In this document: positions 34,257 to 43,527 of the stretch, one piece after another
Layout: each line of letters begins with the position of its first letter
Position numbering within the stretch: position 1 is the stretch's first letter
Assembly (NCBI GenBank): GCA_047967505.1
Contig: CM106541.1
Origin: Dipteris shenzhenensis
Taxonomy: Eukaryota > Polypodiophyta > Polypodiopsida > Gleicheniales
Direction: 5' to 3' (one strand)
DNA length: 64,000 bases
Translations under genes and position numbers: made by a program
The notes under the pieces: generated by a model
What the model was told of the DNA's origin: nothing
Databases searched by the model: none
What the model saw: the letters and a program-made list of their open reading frames with translations, nothing else

Positions 34257-34502
34257 TCGGGGGGGTCACTCATCATATGTAACCCTATCACGTGAGTTCA
34301 ACAGAAGGATATTTTTTATTCCTAAAATTTACAGAAATAAATATACATAAGGGACTATTTAAAATAGTTTTGGAAAAAATTTACAGATTTGTATAGAAAA
34401 GGGGTACATTTTATTAATGAAAAAGTTTACGGATAAGGGATTTTAAATATAGGCCTTGAACGCACGTGATATAGAGGGTTTATACATAGTGACCCCCCGA
34501 GA
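34257..34502. mobile_element. MITE-like element with ~45-bp terminal inverted repeats
   Basis: The left end CTCGGGGGGGTCACT, followed by AACCCTATCACGTGAGTTCAA, is matched in inverted orientation by the right end (CACGTG, AGAGGGTTTATACATAGTGACCCCCCGAG). The inside is AT-rich and non-coding. It sits in an AG-rich GAGAAAAAA tract, which obscures any target duplication. Confidence 0.6.
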
Positions 34503-34716
34503 GAAAAAAGAGAGAAAAAGAGAGGAGTAAAAGGAGAAAAAAGACAGAAAAAGAGAGGAGATAAGAGAGAAAAAGAGAAAGTGAAAAGCAAAAAAGTGGG
34601 GATAAAAGAGAAAAAAAGAGAAGAAAAGAGAGGAGAAAAGAGAGGAAAAGAGACGATAAGAGGAGATAAGAGAGAAAAAGAGAGGAGAAAAGAGACGAAA
34701 AGAGAGGATAAAAGAG
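34500..34716. repeat. AG-rich minisatellite (GAGAAAAAGAGAGGAG units)
   Basis: Plus-strand purines only: GAGAGAAAAAGAGAGGAG and AAAAGAGAGGAGAAAAG variants. A shorter tract of the same kind precedes the MITE-like element at 34205-34255. Confidence 0.8.
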
Positions 34717-35503
34717 AGTCACAATTCAAACATACATAGGCTTCAAATAATGATGATTCTCAAAACAAACAATATCCAAATAATGAGTCAAATTAATGTG
34801 GGAGCTAACCTCATTAAGGCCAAGACACTTGTATTTGACCACCCATAGTTTGCTTGTAGATTCAAGATTGAGGGACAAGCCCGTAGTTTAGACATCCTAG
34901 CACCCTCATACAACTGTATTGATTGCAACTCTCGCATATTGACCTCAGACTCTGACATCACATGTACATGTGATGTAGTGCCCCTAAAAATAGAATCCAT
35001 CATGTCCACCATACACTCGTCATCATTTGGCACATCCGGGAGACTATAGTCTTACTCAAAGTGTGAAGGTATATGTGCACCTCACCACCCTCCTCATTTT
35101 GTCTCGAGATTTCATGTAAATATAAGATCTTGTCTCAAGGTTTCGTGTCATAATGGTATGCCCCAATATTAATCATGAACTCAAATAGCATTGACTTACC
35201 GATGATCCATCACCACGTGCAACGCCAACGGTGGGTACTGGTTCGGGCTCCTCCCAATACATTCGCAAGTGGCGCATGGCAATACGATGTTTATGTTGTA
35301 CTTCTCGCTTGCAATGAGTGCAATGACAATACAACCTCTCTGTAAGCCACTCTGTACTCCCAAGCGTTGGTGCATCATCTGACAAGCTTCCATTCGCACA
35401 CTTCCAAAATCACAACATGAGCTGCAAGGAAATCTATTAAGATCCAAAAAATAGCCATCCATGAGCTCATTTTCTCTCTTCTAACAATAAGTGCCCTGAA
35501 CCG

Positions 35504-35545
35504 TTGCAATATAGCAACGCTTTGCCCTGTTCCGTCACTATATAG
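35504..35545. repeat. CACTA subterminal palindromes, middle cluster
   Basis: GTTGCAATATAGCAAC (a perfect palindrome, 35504-35519) and GTCACTATATAGAGAC (about 35527) are variants of the motif at 30.4 and 40.5 kb. Their position just before the TNP2 N-terminus suggests the 5' end of that element or the left end of the next one. No CACTA terminus was found here. Confidence 0.6.
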
Positions 35546-35778
35546 AGACACAACGTCTTAGATGGGGTAGTTCTTGGAAAACACTCCTCCACCCTTGCTT
35601 AGCTAATTGCAAGCAAAAAAGTTCAAAACTATGTCAAAATGAGAGGTCCCGGGAGGCTCCCCATCCCAGTTTGTTCCTAACAATGTGTACTTAACTATGT
35701 AGGTTTTAAACTTCCATTACCAATTCAACTCTCCATAGATTCCACACACAATAGTTGGATTAGAAAGAGGTCTTTTTA

Positions 35779-35798
35779 AAAAAAAAAAAAAAAAAAAC
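35779..35798 (+). other. Poly(A) run
   Basis: An uninterrupted run of about 20 A follows TCTTTTT. It could be a retroposon tail, but no LINE or SINE body is recognised to its left. Confidence 0.4.
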
Positions 35799-36530
35799 TC
35801 TTCATGCTTTTGGGTGGATTGCTCCTTCCCCCCAAAACATGCTTTTTTGGGGGGGATTGCTCCTTCCCCCAAACTAAGCCTTTTTTGAGGCATGCTTTCT
35901 TTGGCATCTCTCCTCCACAACCTCAACGCGACGCTCGACACTCCTGCTTTCTTTGGGCATCTCTCCTCACCGCTCCCGGCTTTGGGCATCTCTCCTCGAC
36001 GCTCCTGCTTTCTTTGGGCATCTCTCCTGCTCAACCTCGACGCTCCTGCACACTGCTTCTTGTGGCGCGCTCCTTCCCTCCTCCACGTTGCTTCTTCTCT
36101 GTGGCACTGCTCCTTTCCTCCACCACACGCGACGCTGTTTTTGGCCCCGCGACACTCCTGCACGCTGCTTCTTCTTGTGGCACTGCTCCTTCCCTCCTCC
36201 ACGCTGCTTCTTCTCTGCGGCACTGCTCCTTCCCTCCACCACACTACTCCTTCCTCCCCTACGCGGCGCTGCTCCTTCCCTCTGCGATGCTACTCCTTCC
36301 CCCCACGACGCTGTTTTTGGCCTGCTTCTTCTTGCGGGACACTATTTCGACCTATTTCCTCTTCCTCCGCACAGTTTTGGCCTTTCCTCCGTGCTGTTTC
36401 GGCCTATTTCTTCTTGTCGAGCACTACTTCGGACTGTTTCTTGTTCCTCCGCACAGTTTCGGCCTACTCTTGCCTTTAGTGGCAGGTTTCACAGCCCTCA
36501 GCAGGCTGCTCTTTCCAAATGAGATCTCAT
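35799..36530. repeat. CT-rich minisatellite (CTGCTCCTTCCC family)
   Basis: Units such as GGCACTGCTCCTTCCCTCC, ACGCTGCTTCTTCT and TTTGGGCATCTCTCCT recur many times. All six frames are long here (for example a 243-codon plus-strand and a 175-codon minus-strand frame). That follows from composition and does not show coding. Confidence 0.75.
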
Positions 36531-36740
36531 CTTGACGAAATCCAAACAGTACAAGCTCACAAACAACAATGGCTACTCAATCATCCAAGTAAGAAAATGA
36601 AAGAAATCGAAAGTGTACCTAATTCATGCACGTTCTCCATTTTTTCCATTTCAGAACACCACAATTTGAAAGAAAGACTCTTGTAAAAGTAGGAATCTCG
36701 AAGTGTGATTTGAAAGTAGGGTCTTTAGTATATGATTTGA

Positions 36741-36900
36741 TTTTCAGATCTTCAAATTTGAAATTTGAATTCTGTATCTAAGATTTTGAATTTTGAATTT
36801 TGAATTTTGAATTTTAAAATTTAAATTTTGAATCTAAGATTTTGAATTCTTCAGATTTGAAATTTGAATCTTAAGATTTGAATTTTAAATTTTAAATGGG
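36741..36900. repeat. TTTGAATTTTGAA simple repeat
   Basis: TTTTGAATTTTGAATTTTGA and AGATTTGAAATTTGAAT variants fill this stretch. Confidence 0.8.
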
Positions 36901-36901
36901 G

Positions 36902-37132
36902 AGATTTCGCCATGCGGCCAAATCTTCTGGCTTCTTTCAAAACATACAAGATTTGGCCGTACGGCCAAATCTCCCTAGACCTTGGTGATTTCAAAGAAGC
37001 TATAAAGATTTGGCATCACAACTAAATCTTCCTAAACCTTGCTGCTTTGAAAAGATTTGGCCATACAACCAAATCTTCCTCGACACTCGTGATTCGAAAG
37101 AAGATAGCAAGATTTGGCCGCATGGCCAAATC
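36902..37132. repeat. Tandem array of AGATTTGGCC..GGCCAAATCT palindromes
   Basis: Five palindrome-bearing units lie about 50 bp apart. The copy at 36949-36972 is a perfect 24-bp palindrome centred on CCGTACGG. Those at about 36902, 37005, 37054 and 37109 are imperfect. Spacers share TCCCTAGACCTTGGTGATT and AGAAGCTAGCAA-like text. The array resembles transposon subterminal repeats but differs from the GTCGCTATATAGCGAC family. Confidence 0.8.
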
Positions 37133-37849
37133 TCCCTAGACCCTCATGATTAGAAAGAAGCTAGCAAAATCTTCCTAACGCAACATCTATAAATTGGCTT
37201 TTGTTTGTGGTTTCGATGCATACAAAACAACAAACATCTTTCTTTCACTAGCAAATCAACAAATGTTTTGGCCATGGAGCCATGTTCACATCTATTAAGG
37301 CCTTTTGCCATAGCAACATACGGAAGATTTTTGCTTGGGTTTCTAGGAATTGGGAAAGTATTGTGCATGGTCTAGTCTCCCCCAACATAATTGAAACTTG
37401 GGTCCTCAATGGAGCTAATGTTTCAATAAAAAACATCAAATTTTACTTTTGAAGTGACTATATTTTATTTCGTGGGAATTGGGATTTAAATCCCAAATTC
37501 TCTAATATAGTGTTTAATTTTCATGCTTGATTTTCAGAGGTTAAGGACAAAAAACGAGATTTGGTGAATGAAAGAAGACTCACCTCTTCTCTTTTTAGTA
37601 TTTCTTTTCCTCCTCTTTCTCCTCGTTTGCAGGCTTATGCTTTCTCCTTGTTTGTAGGCTTATGTTTGTCTCCTCAATCCAATCCCTTTGGGAACCTCTA
37701 ACTAGTTATCTAAAAAATGGTATGTTTTCTCTCTTTTGTAGGGCCAGTCCACGAAACACCAAGCGGGACTTTTCCAAGTAAGAAAGTGCTTCCTCTTTTT
37801 TCCTTTTATTATTTTCATTATTTGCATTGGCCTGCAGCTAAGCTACTTA
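37133..37849. other. No supported gene
   Basis: Sequence with a repeated CTTTCTCCT..TTTGTAGGCTTATG segment (about 37620-37670). It might be leader or intron sequence of the CACTA gene that follows. Confidence 0.4.
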
Positions 37850-37869
37850 TGTGCTAGCTACAGTGATGG

Positions 37870-38560
37870 GCGTAGGAACCCTCTCTTCCCCTCTCTTCTC
37901 TTATTCCCTCTTCTTCCCCTCTTTTCCTCTCTCTTTCCCCCCCTCTTTCCCTCATATGCTCATGCATAAGCATAAGCATAATATTTCTCTCTTTTTCTCT
38001 TATGCATATGTTTTTCCTTCTCTTATGCTTATGCTCTTTTCCCCTCTTCTTTTTCCCTTCTTGCAATCTCTTTTCCCGTCTTCCTTCTCTTATTTTTCAC
38101 TCTCTTTTTTCCTCTCTTTTTCTCCTCTTTTCATAAGCATATGTATTTGCCTATGCTTATGCTTATGCATGAGCTTTCCTTCTCTTCTTTTTCCCTCTTT
38201 CAATCTCTTTTCTCCTCTTCCTTCTCTTCTTTTTCCCCTCTTTCAATCTCTTTTCCCCTCTTTCAATCTCTTTTTCCCTCCTTTCCTTCTCTTCTTTTTC
38301 CCCTCTTTCAATCTCTTTTCCCCTCTTCCAATATCTTTGCTCATATGCTTATGCATAAGCATAATCATATGCTTTCTCTCTTTTTCTCTTATGCATATGC
38401 TTTCTCTCTTTTTTCTCTTATGCATATTTGGTTCTTTTCCCCTCTTTTAATCTCTTTTCCCCTTTTCTTTCTCTTCTTTTCCCCTCTCCTTCTCTTATTC
38501 TTCTCCTTCTCTTTTGCTTCTTATGCTTTCCGCTTCTTACCCGCTATTTTTTGTTTTTTT
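37870..38560. repeat. CT-rich minisatellite with TATGCATAAGCATA islands
   Basis: Runs of TTTCCCCTCTTTCAATCTC alternate with CATATGCTTATGCATAAGCAT. The AGCATAAGCATA islands resemble the CATA-rich tract at 0.9-1.7 kb, on the other strand and with CT in place of GA neighbours. Reading frames here are Ser/Phe/Leu artefacts. Confidence 0.75.
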
Positions 38561-38598
38561 GTTTGTGTCTACGCTTGTCCAATCCCCCCAAATTAGAC

Positions 38599-39910
38599 AT
38601 GGATTCATGTTGCACATCCGATGAGTACGGAAACCCTCGTAGGAGGAGACATCATGATCTCTATTCTCCAGAGGACTTTGATTTCACTCAGGCGACACCT
38701 CAGGGGCCTACCCCTACGACTACCCCTGGCCCAAATCCTCTCAGATGTAGCACTGTGACTACCCCTCGGGGAACTCCTTTGCTAGTAGCCCATGGCTTTG
38801 TCGGGAGTCTCAACGAGTTTGTCGCACAGATGATTGATGAGGAGGCAACGAGATTCTTCTCTCTGCTATCCTAGAAGACCTCAGCAAATCCCTCTCCTAC
38901 ACCGACAGTTGGACCTACTGTCTAGCCATCCCCTCTAGCCCCTTCGACTGAGGAGTCATCACTTGGGCGTGCCCATCGTAAGGGAAGGAAGAGTAGGAGG
39001 GGTCGCTTATGTTGTAGACGAGTCAGCACACTCACATCCCTATAGGTCTCCACTTGGTCCTGAGACCCAGTACCAGTTAGCTCCCTTGCCCTCTCCTACT
39101 CCCACTGCTACTCCTTGCTCCGGAAGTGCTCACATAAACACCACTCACTATGACTCTACCACTACCATGAGTCCTCCTTACCCGCTCGAGGACCTGTGCT
39201 ATCAAATCACGGCTGCTGGAGAGATAATAGAAGATAAAAAGGACGCAATAGTGATGGCCACCATGAGGCGGTTGATGAGCCACCACTTCAGGAGCGGCAT
39301 AGCTACTCACTAACGGTACCAAGATGACCAAAAGAAGCAGGCAATCATCGATGAATTGAAAAGAAAATACCCTAACCCACCAAATTAGGAGTTCAATGAG
39401 AATTATGTGCGAGAGCGCATGGGTTTGGTCTTGAAGCATCATAGGTCAATCTTGCATACTTCCATTGCAAAGGGGAAGGCTAAACCCAGTTGGGTAGACA
39501 AAGCTGATTGGAAGTTTTTCAAGGAGCAGAACACAGACCATCCCAAAATGTTCAAGGGTCAGAGGAGGGCTGCGAGGAGATGGCTGGACTCCGTAGGTAC
39601 TTCACACTGTGGTGCAGGTGGACGGTTAGTGTTCGAGGCAACTGTGGTAAGTCTACTTCTTCTCATTTAATGTATTGTTCTATTTGTTTTACTACATATT
39701 GCATGCACTTTATCTAACTTTCGTAAATTGGGCCCACAACAACCTGTGATGGGTAACCTTCCTACAGATGTAGAGACGAGACGTGTGTTTTACGTAGGAA
39801 CAAAGCCGAGCTTTATTGAGCAGGAGGCATTGGGAGCGATGCGGTCGATTACGCTGAGGTGGCTGCTTGCACGATATAACTCTACTCCTTCTTGTAATCT
39901 CACTTTTTAA
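38599..39910 (+). pseudogene. CACTA-associated Ptta/En/Spm-type protein (TnpA-like), decayed
   Basis: ATG at 38599 opens MDSCCTSDEYGNPRRRRHHD, then a Pro/Thr-rich region, two TAG stops (38872 and about 38923) and a frameshift near 38960. It then reads EDLCYQITAAGEIIEDKKDA, TAA at 39311, TAG near 39388 and YVRERMGLVLKHHRSIL, VDKADWKFFKEQNTDHPK, MFKGQRRAARRWLDSVGTSH. A GTAAGT donor near 39648 separates it from VMGNLPTDVETRRVFYVGT. A W..F...N....K-N/G-R pattern after a basic region fits the plant Transposase_24 (Ptta/En/Spm) family. Such proteins bind subterminal repeats and help TNP2. Confidence 0.6.
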
Positions 39911-40378
39911 ACTGTTTTATTGTTTAAGTTCCAATCTAATCTCCAATTAATATGGTTTTACTCTTAGGATCAAAGCTTGAACATCCCATCAGCGGAGGTG
40001 AGTAGTGATGATGAGGGATTAGGCTTACACGGCTTCGACGAGGGCTAGGGATCAAGCATAGCTCACAAGGGCCAAGGATCAAACGTAGCTCATGAGGGCC
40101 AAGGATTAGGCTAACAAGACAAGGACAAGGATGACGATGATCATTCGAATGAGCAGTAGTAGTAGTAGTAGTTTGCATATACTTCGCCATATATATGATT
40201 TTGTATATCGGCTCATTTGAGCGATTTTGTATCACCCTTTTTGAAAGGGTAATTTTGTAACAAACAATGTTGTATATCTTCAACATGTATATGCTTCTGT
40301 TGCTCAGTTCATTTGAGCGATTTTGTATCACCCTTTCCACAAGGGAAATTTTGTAATAAAAAACATTCTTTTGTAATT
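39911..40378. other. 3' region of CACTA fragment 3 with short duplications
   Basis: GAGCGATTTTGTATCACCCTTT and GTATATCTTCAACATG-like sequences are duplicated (about 40216 and 40315). An AGT triplet run lies near 40156. No gene. Confidence 0.55.
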
Positions 40379-40422
40379 AGTGGGGCAAAACAGGGCTTGC
40401 TGTGGCCCTGTTTAGCCCCACT
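40379..40422. repeat. Hairpin, 18-bp stem, 8-base loop
   Basis: AGTGGGGCAAAACAGGGC (40379-40396) pairs with GCCCTGTTTAGCCCCACT (40405-40422) with one mismatch, around TTGCTGTG. It sits just inside the subterminal repeat cluster. Confidence 0.85.
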
Positions 40423-40447
40423 AATGTTTTTTTAAAGCTTTTGTTAA

Positions 40448-40701
40448 TCATCGCTATATAGCGACATTTACCAATGTTGCTATATAGCGACGTTTACTAG
40501 TGTCGCTATATAGTGATGTCTACTAGTGTCGCTATATAGCGATGTTTATTAGTGTCACTATATAGCGATGCTTATATAGCGACCATTCTTTTTCGACGCT
40601 TATCGTGACATAAATAAAGACCTTTGCACCTGTTTAAAAAAAACTTTATAGTGTAAAAAAGGTCGGTATTTTGGTCGAAAAAGGACCTATGCCTTGTAGT
40701 G
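40448..40701. mobile_element. CACTA right end: subterminal repeats and CACTACAAG terminus
   Basis: Variants of TCGCTATATAGCGA occur about every 26 bp from 40449 to 40585 (near 40449, 40476, 40502, 40528, 40554 and 40572). The minus strand from 40701 begins CACTACAAGGCATAGGTCC, a typical CACTA terminus. It closes the element carrying the TnpA-like gene. The matching left terminus was not located; candidates are near 35.5 kb or within the 29-31 kb cluster. Confidence 0.8.
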
Positions 40702-41796
40702 AATTTCACAGTTCCGTTAGCAATCCTCTACTTCTATAAGTCATCAAGCCCATGTATAATAGCCTCCCTCTTGTGCTTGTCTCTTGGCCGCCACTGTCTT
40801 TTCTTTGAATTTTCATATTCTCTTACAATTGTGTCCCATGTTGTTGATTCAATGGAGTTTTCCATGCTGCCTTGCATCGATTCACCTCTTTGGTTACTCA
40901 AAAGTAGAACCCAAACCTATGAATAATTGTAAGTTAAAACTAAGTAATGCTTTCAATGATGAGTAATATTATCACAACTAAGAATCCATACATCATTTTG
41001 CATCAGCTCCATAATGAGAAGAACAAAAAGAACATAACAAGTGGAAGCATCAAGATCTTATGAAGTGTGCTTGCAACTTGTTGCATACATCTAGTGCTCC
41101 TAAGTTGGAATGTGTTATACTACCTCTTCTAAGTTCTTTTCCAAGTTTCCTGCAATTTGTTACAACATATACATAAAGTATACAAATGGCCAAATTATCT
41201 ATTGTGAGGCTCCCACAATAAACAATCAATGCACCTGCATGGAAGCTCTATATGAGCCATTCTTTAGATCAACCCCTTGTGACCTCATGCCAGGTTCTTT
41301 TGCTTTTAAAAAACTGTGACAGCTCTATATTATGTAGCTACAAACTCTACCCTTTAGCGATAATAAAACTATATATTGACTGTATGTTACATCCTAAACT
41401 CTCAAAGTGTGGTGAATTCCAATGAAAGATTGAACAATGAGACAATCCAAATGTTGTCTTGTTCCTTTTGCCTTGCAAGAGCATGCAAAGATGGTCTAAC
41501 ATTTTATTTTTCTTTGATGGGAAATTAAATATAATTGATTGCTAAACCTTCATAAAATGTTCGACCATTTTAGTAGGAAAAAAAGATAAGGGAGCACCAG
41601 TTGCGGCTATGGTAAGAATGCTTACCAAGTCTTCAAGAAAGGTCACTTGTAAGGAAATCCATGAGGCCTCGCATCCTACTAGAGTGCAGCCCTTGGAGCG
41701 GTTTGATTCCCCTTGCTCTGCAAAGTGATGGACAAGGGGAAGGGCACATGATGTGGATGGCATCCTAGCTAGCCCTTCAATGTGTTGTTTGAGGGA
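40702..41796. other. No supported gene
   Basis: Short frames (40699-40926, 41110-41319) show no domain. No repeat structure is obvious. Confidence 0.5.
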
Positions 41797-41803
41797 GAGG
41801 GAG

Positions 41804-41844
<41 letters not shown>

Positions 41845-41895
41845 CAGAGAGAGTACCACATGAGACTGAATCTTTGTGATGGAGTAGGAAGGCAC

Positions 41896-41951
<56 letters not shown>
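41797..41951. repeat. Compound microsatellite (GA)n ... (GT)n(GA)n
   Basis: GA runs with a few GACA steps at 41812-41850 are followed, after about 45 unique bases, by an uninterrupted GT run (about 41896-41927) and a further GA run (about 41927-41951). Confidence 0.9.
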
Positions 41952-42075
41952 AAATCCACGTGTGTAATTGACATTCAGATTTTTTATCACTTCAAAATGT
42001 GCTATTCAATGGTGCTTTCTTAGCATTGTCCATGGACTTGCTTCTTTGAGCGGGTACGACACTTCCACCCAAAGT

Positions 42076-42232
42076 GAAAGAGAGAAATATAAAGAGAGGA
42101 AGAGAGGAAAAGAGAGGAAAGATATGAAAAGCAAGGAAGAAGTGAAAGAGAAAAAGTGAGAGAAAAAGAGAGAAAGAGAGAAAAGTGAGAGAAAAGTGAG
42201 ACGAAAAGAGAGGAAGAGAGGAGAGAGCACAA
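42076..42232. repeat. AG-rich tract (AAGAGAGGAAAAGAGAGG)
   Basis: Plus-strand purine tract of the same type as at 34.5 kb. Minus-strand Ser/Leu/Phe frames here are artefacts. Confidence 0.75.
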
Positions 42233-43527
42233 ACCTAAACAGTACAGGTAGTGGAACACTATTTCCAAGCACCACCATTAAAATCGATGTTGCTTGCTAC
42301 CAGAGTAATCAACCGTGTTATCTATAGTGGCTAAGTTTGGTCTAGCGTCACTATCAAATTCGGATGGCAAAGTAGATGAGTAGATGTGTCTTGTATTATC
42401 AGAATTATCGTAGCTTGTCCTTCAACAAATCAACCATATTCTAGTTACATTAGATTGCTCTCATATTCCTCAAAATTTGGACCTAGTTGATCGTCATTTA
42501 AGCTTTCAAATTCAGGCCAAACATTTGTCATAACAAAACAAAGTTAATGTTCCTCAGTGCAAATTCTGTTGACTATCGTTCTTTAACTTGAAATCTACGA
42601 AGGAGTCCAGTCAAGCAATCTAATGACATTATCTCCTTCAATATGTAACCTCCTTGAAGTCGATGACGCCAATCCCATGAGATTCCAAGATCTAGTAGTG
42701 TATAGTTTGCCCGTTCCACTTTTGAATACTAACGCAACTCCAGGAATATCTAGACTATGAGAAGACATCAAGATATTCCATTGTTCGTTGGGAGTGAGAA
42801 GTCTCTGTTGTTACTTTTTCAAAGTGTCTTTGTTGCATTGAATCCTATCAATGTGCAAAAGTGGCTAATTGAGATTGTGTATAACCAAAAATAGTTGAAG
42901 CTTCGTTTGAGGTCGGCATAGCTGCAAAATCGCTGAAGCTTTTGACGTTGTAGCTAATTGCAAGCATATACAGAAGGGGGAGCTAGAAACAACGTTCATG
43001 GAAGAGGAGACTCCGAAAGAGGGGAGGAGAATAGATCGGAAGGGGGGAAAGGAGATTGAAGACGAGAGGTGGGGAAGAGAAAGAAGTTCCACGGGACACA
43101 GAAAACCTTCCAATACCAAGAAGATGAAGAAGAAGAAGCAGTCAGTAAATCTAGGAGTGAATGGGCATGCATATGTAATTGATTTGCATCGGATAACGTT
43201 TGAGATTGATTGAATGAAATCTAAGCGTCCAATTTCTTTCAATCGTCCTCACAATTCTCTGGTTAAGAGAATAGATAGAATAGATGCCAATAAACGTGTA
43301 AACGTCAAAGAGTCCCTTGAGCCTATCTCATGTAAGACCGAGCGATAGGACAAATACTCTCCAAAATGTACATCTAACATTGAGATTAGAAATTTGCACG
43401 CAACCCTCGAAGGGTTATGACTCATAACCTGAAATAGTGGTATTACTAATGAGCACTAATAAAGGAGTTTACATCACACGATAGCATAGTATAGCTACAC
43501 TTGGAGAGACTTGAGAGCACAATAAAT
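42233..43527. other. Downstream flank of the receptor kinase, no gene
   Basis: A 125-codon minus-strand frame (42865-43242) has CT-biased composition and no recognisable domain. It is not called as a gene. Confidence 0.5.

Larger units (their letters stand above)
33978..34767. repeat. Direct repeat flanking an insertion inside the TNP2 gene
   Basis: CACAATTCAAACATACATAG and GCTTCGAATAATGATGATTC occur near 33978 and again, with small changes, near 34719. Between them lie an AG-rich minisatellite and a MITE-like element, so the segment grew by duplication or insertion after the gene was in place. Confidence 0.7.
31901..35462 (-). pseudogene. CACTA (En/Spm) TNP2 transposase gene, decayed
   Basis: Minus-strand blocks follow TNP2 order. 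35462-35173 is the Cys/His-rich N-terminus (CHCTHCKREVQHKHRIAM, RHLRMYWEEPEP). Near 34990-34790: LYEGARMSKLRACPSILNLQ and NYGWSNTSVLALM. 33950-33796: SRDEAKKMLTTVGMDYDAIH, CHNDCILFHHEHGDLASC. 33630-33400: DGVNPFGIRSTSWSTWPIVL and YNIPPWLAIKKGHLMLALL. 33040-32690: IFHELPYWGQLQINHLLDPM and HIFKNVGATISAHLVG. 32314-31950: the DUF4218 region, HFPSSIMTTQVHFLVHIVNE and RWMFFLEWFMKTLKGFIR. TNP2-type transposase excises CACTA elements. Multiple frameshifts and stops make this copy inactive. Intron-like segments near 32530-32650 and 34020-34075 share sequence (ACTTAGAATACCTATAAG-like). Confidence 0.85.

Noticed and set aside
35717-36535. 243-codon plus-strand and 175-codon minus-strand ORFs
   Set aside because: Both lie in CT-rich minisatellite DNA and overlap in several frames; no domain is present.
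36902-37132. CRISPR-like array (regular palindromic repeats)
   Set aside because: Spacers are themselves repeated and similar, units vary, and the context is a plant nuclear transposon region.
37870-38600. 199-codon and 151-codon plus-strand ORFs (Ser/Phe/Leu/Pro)
   Set aside because: Translations of the CT-rich minisatellite upstream of the TnpA-like ATG; only the part after 38599 has protein-like composition.
42865-43242. 125-codon minus-strand ORF downstream of the receptor kinase
   Set aside because: Low-complexity composition, no domain and no sign of conservation.
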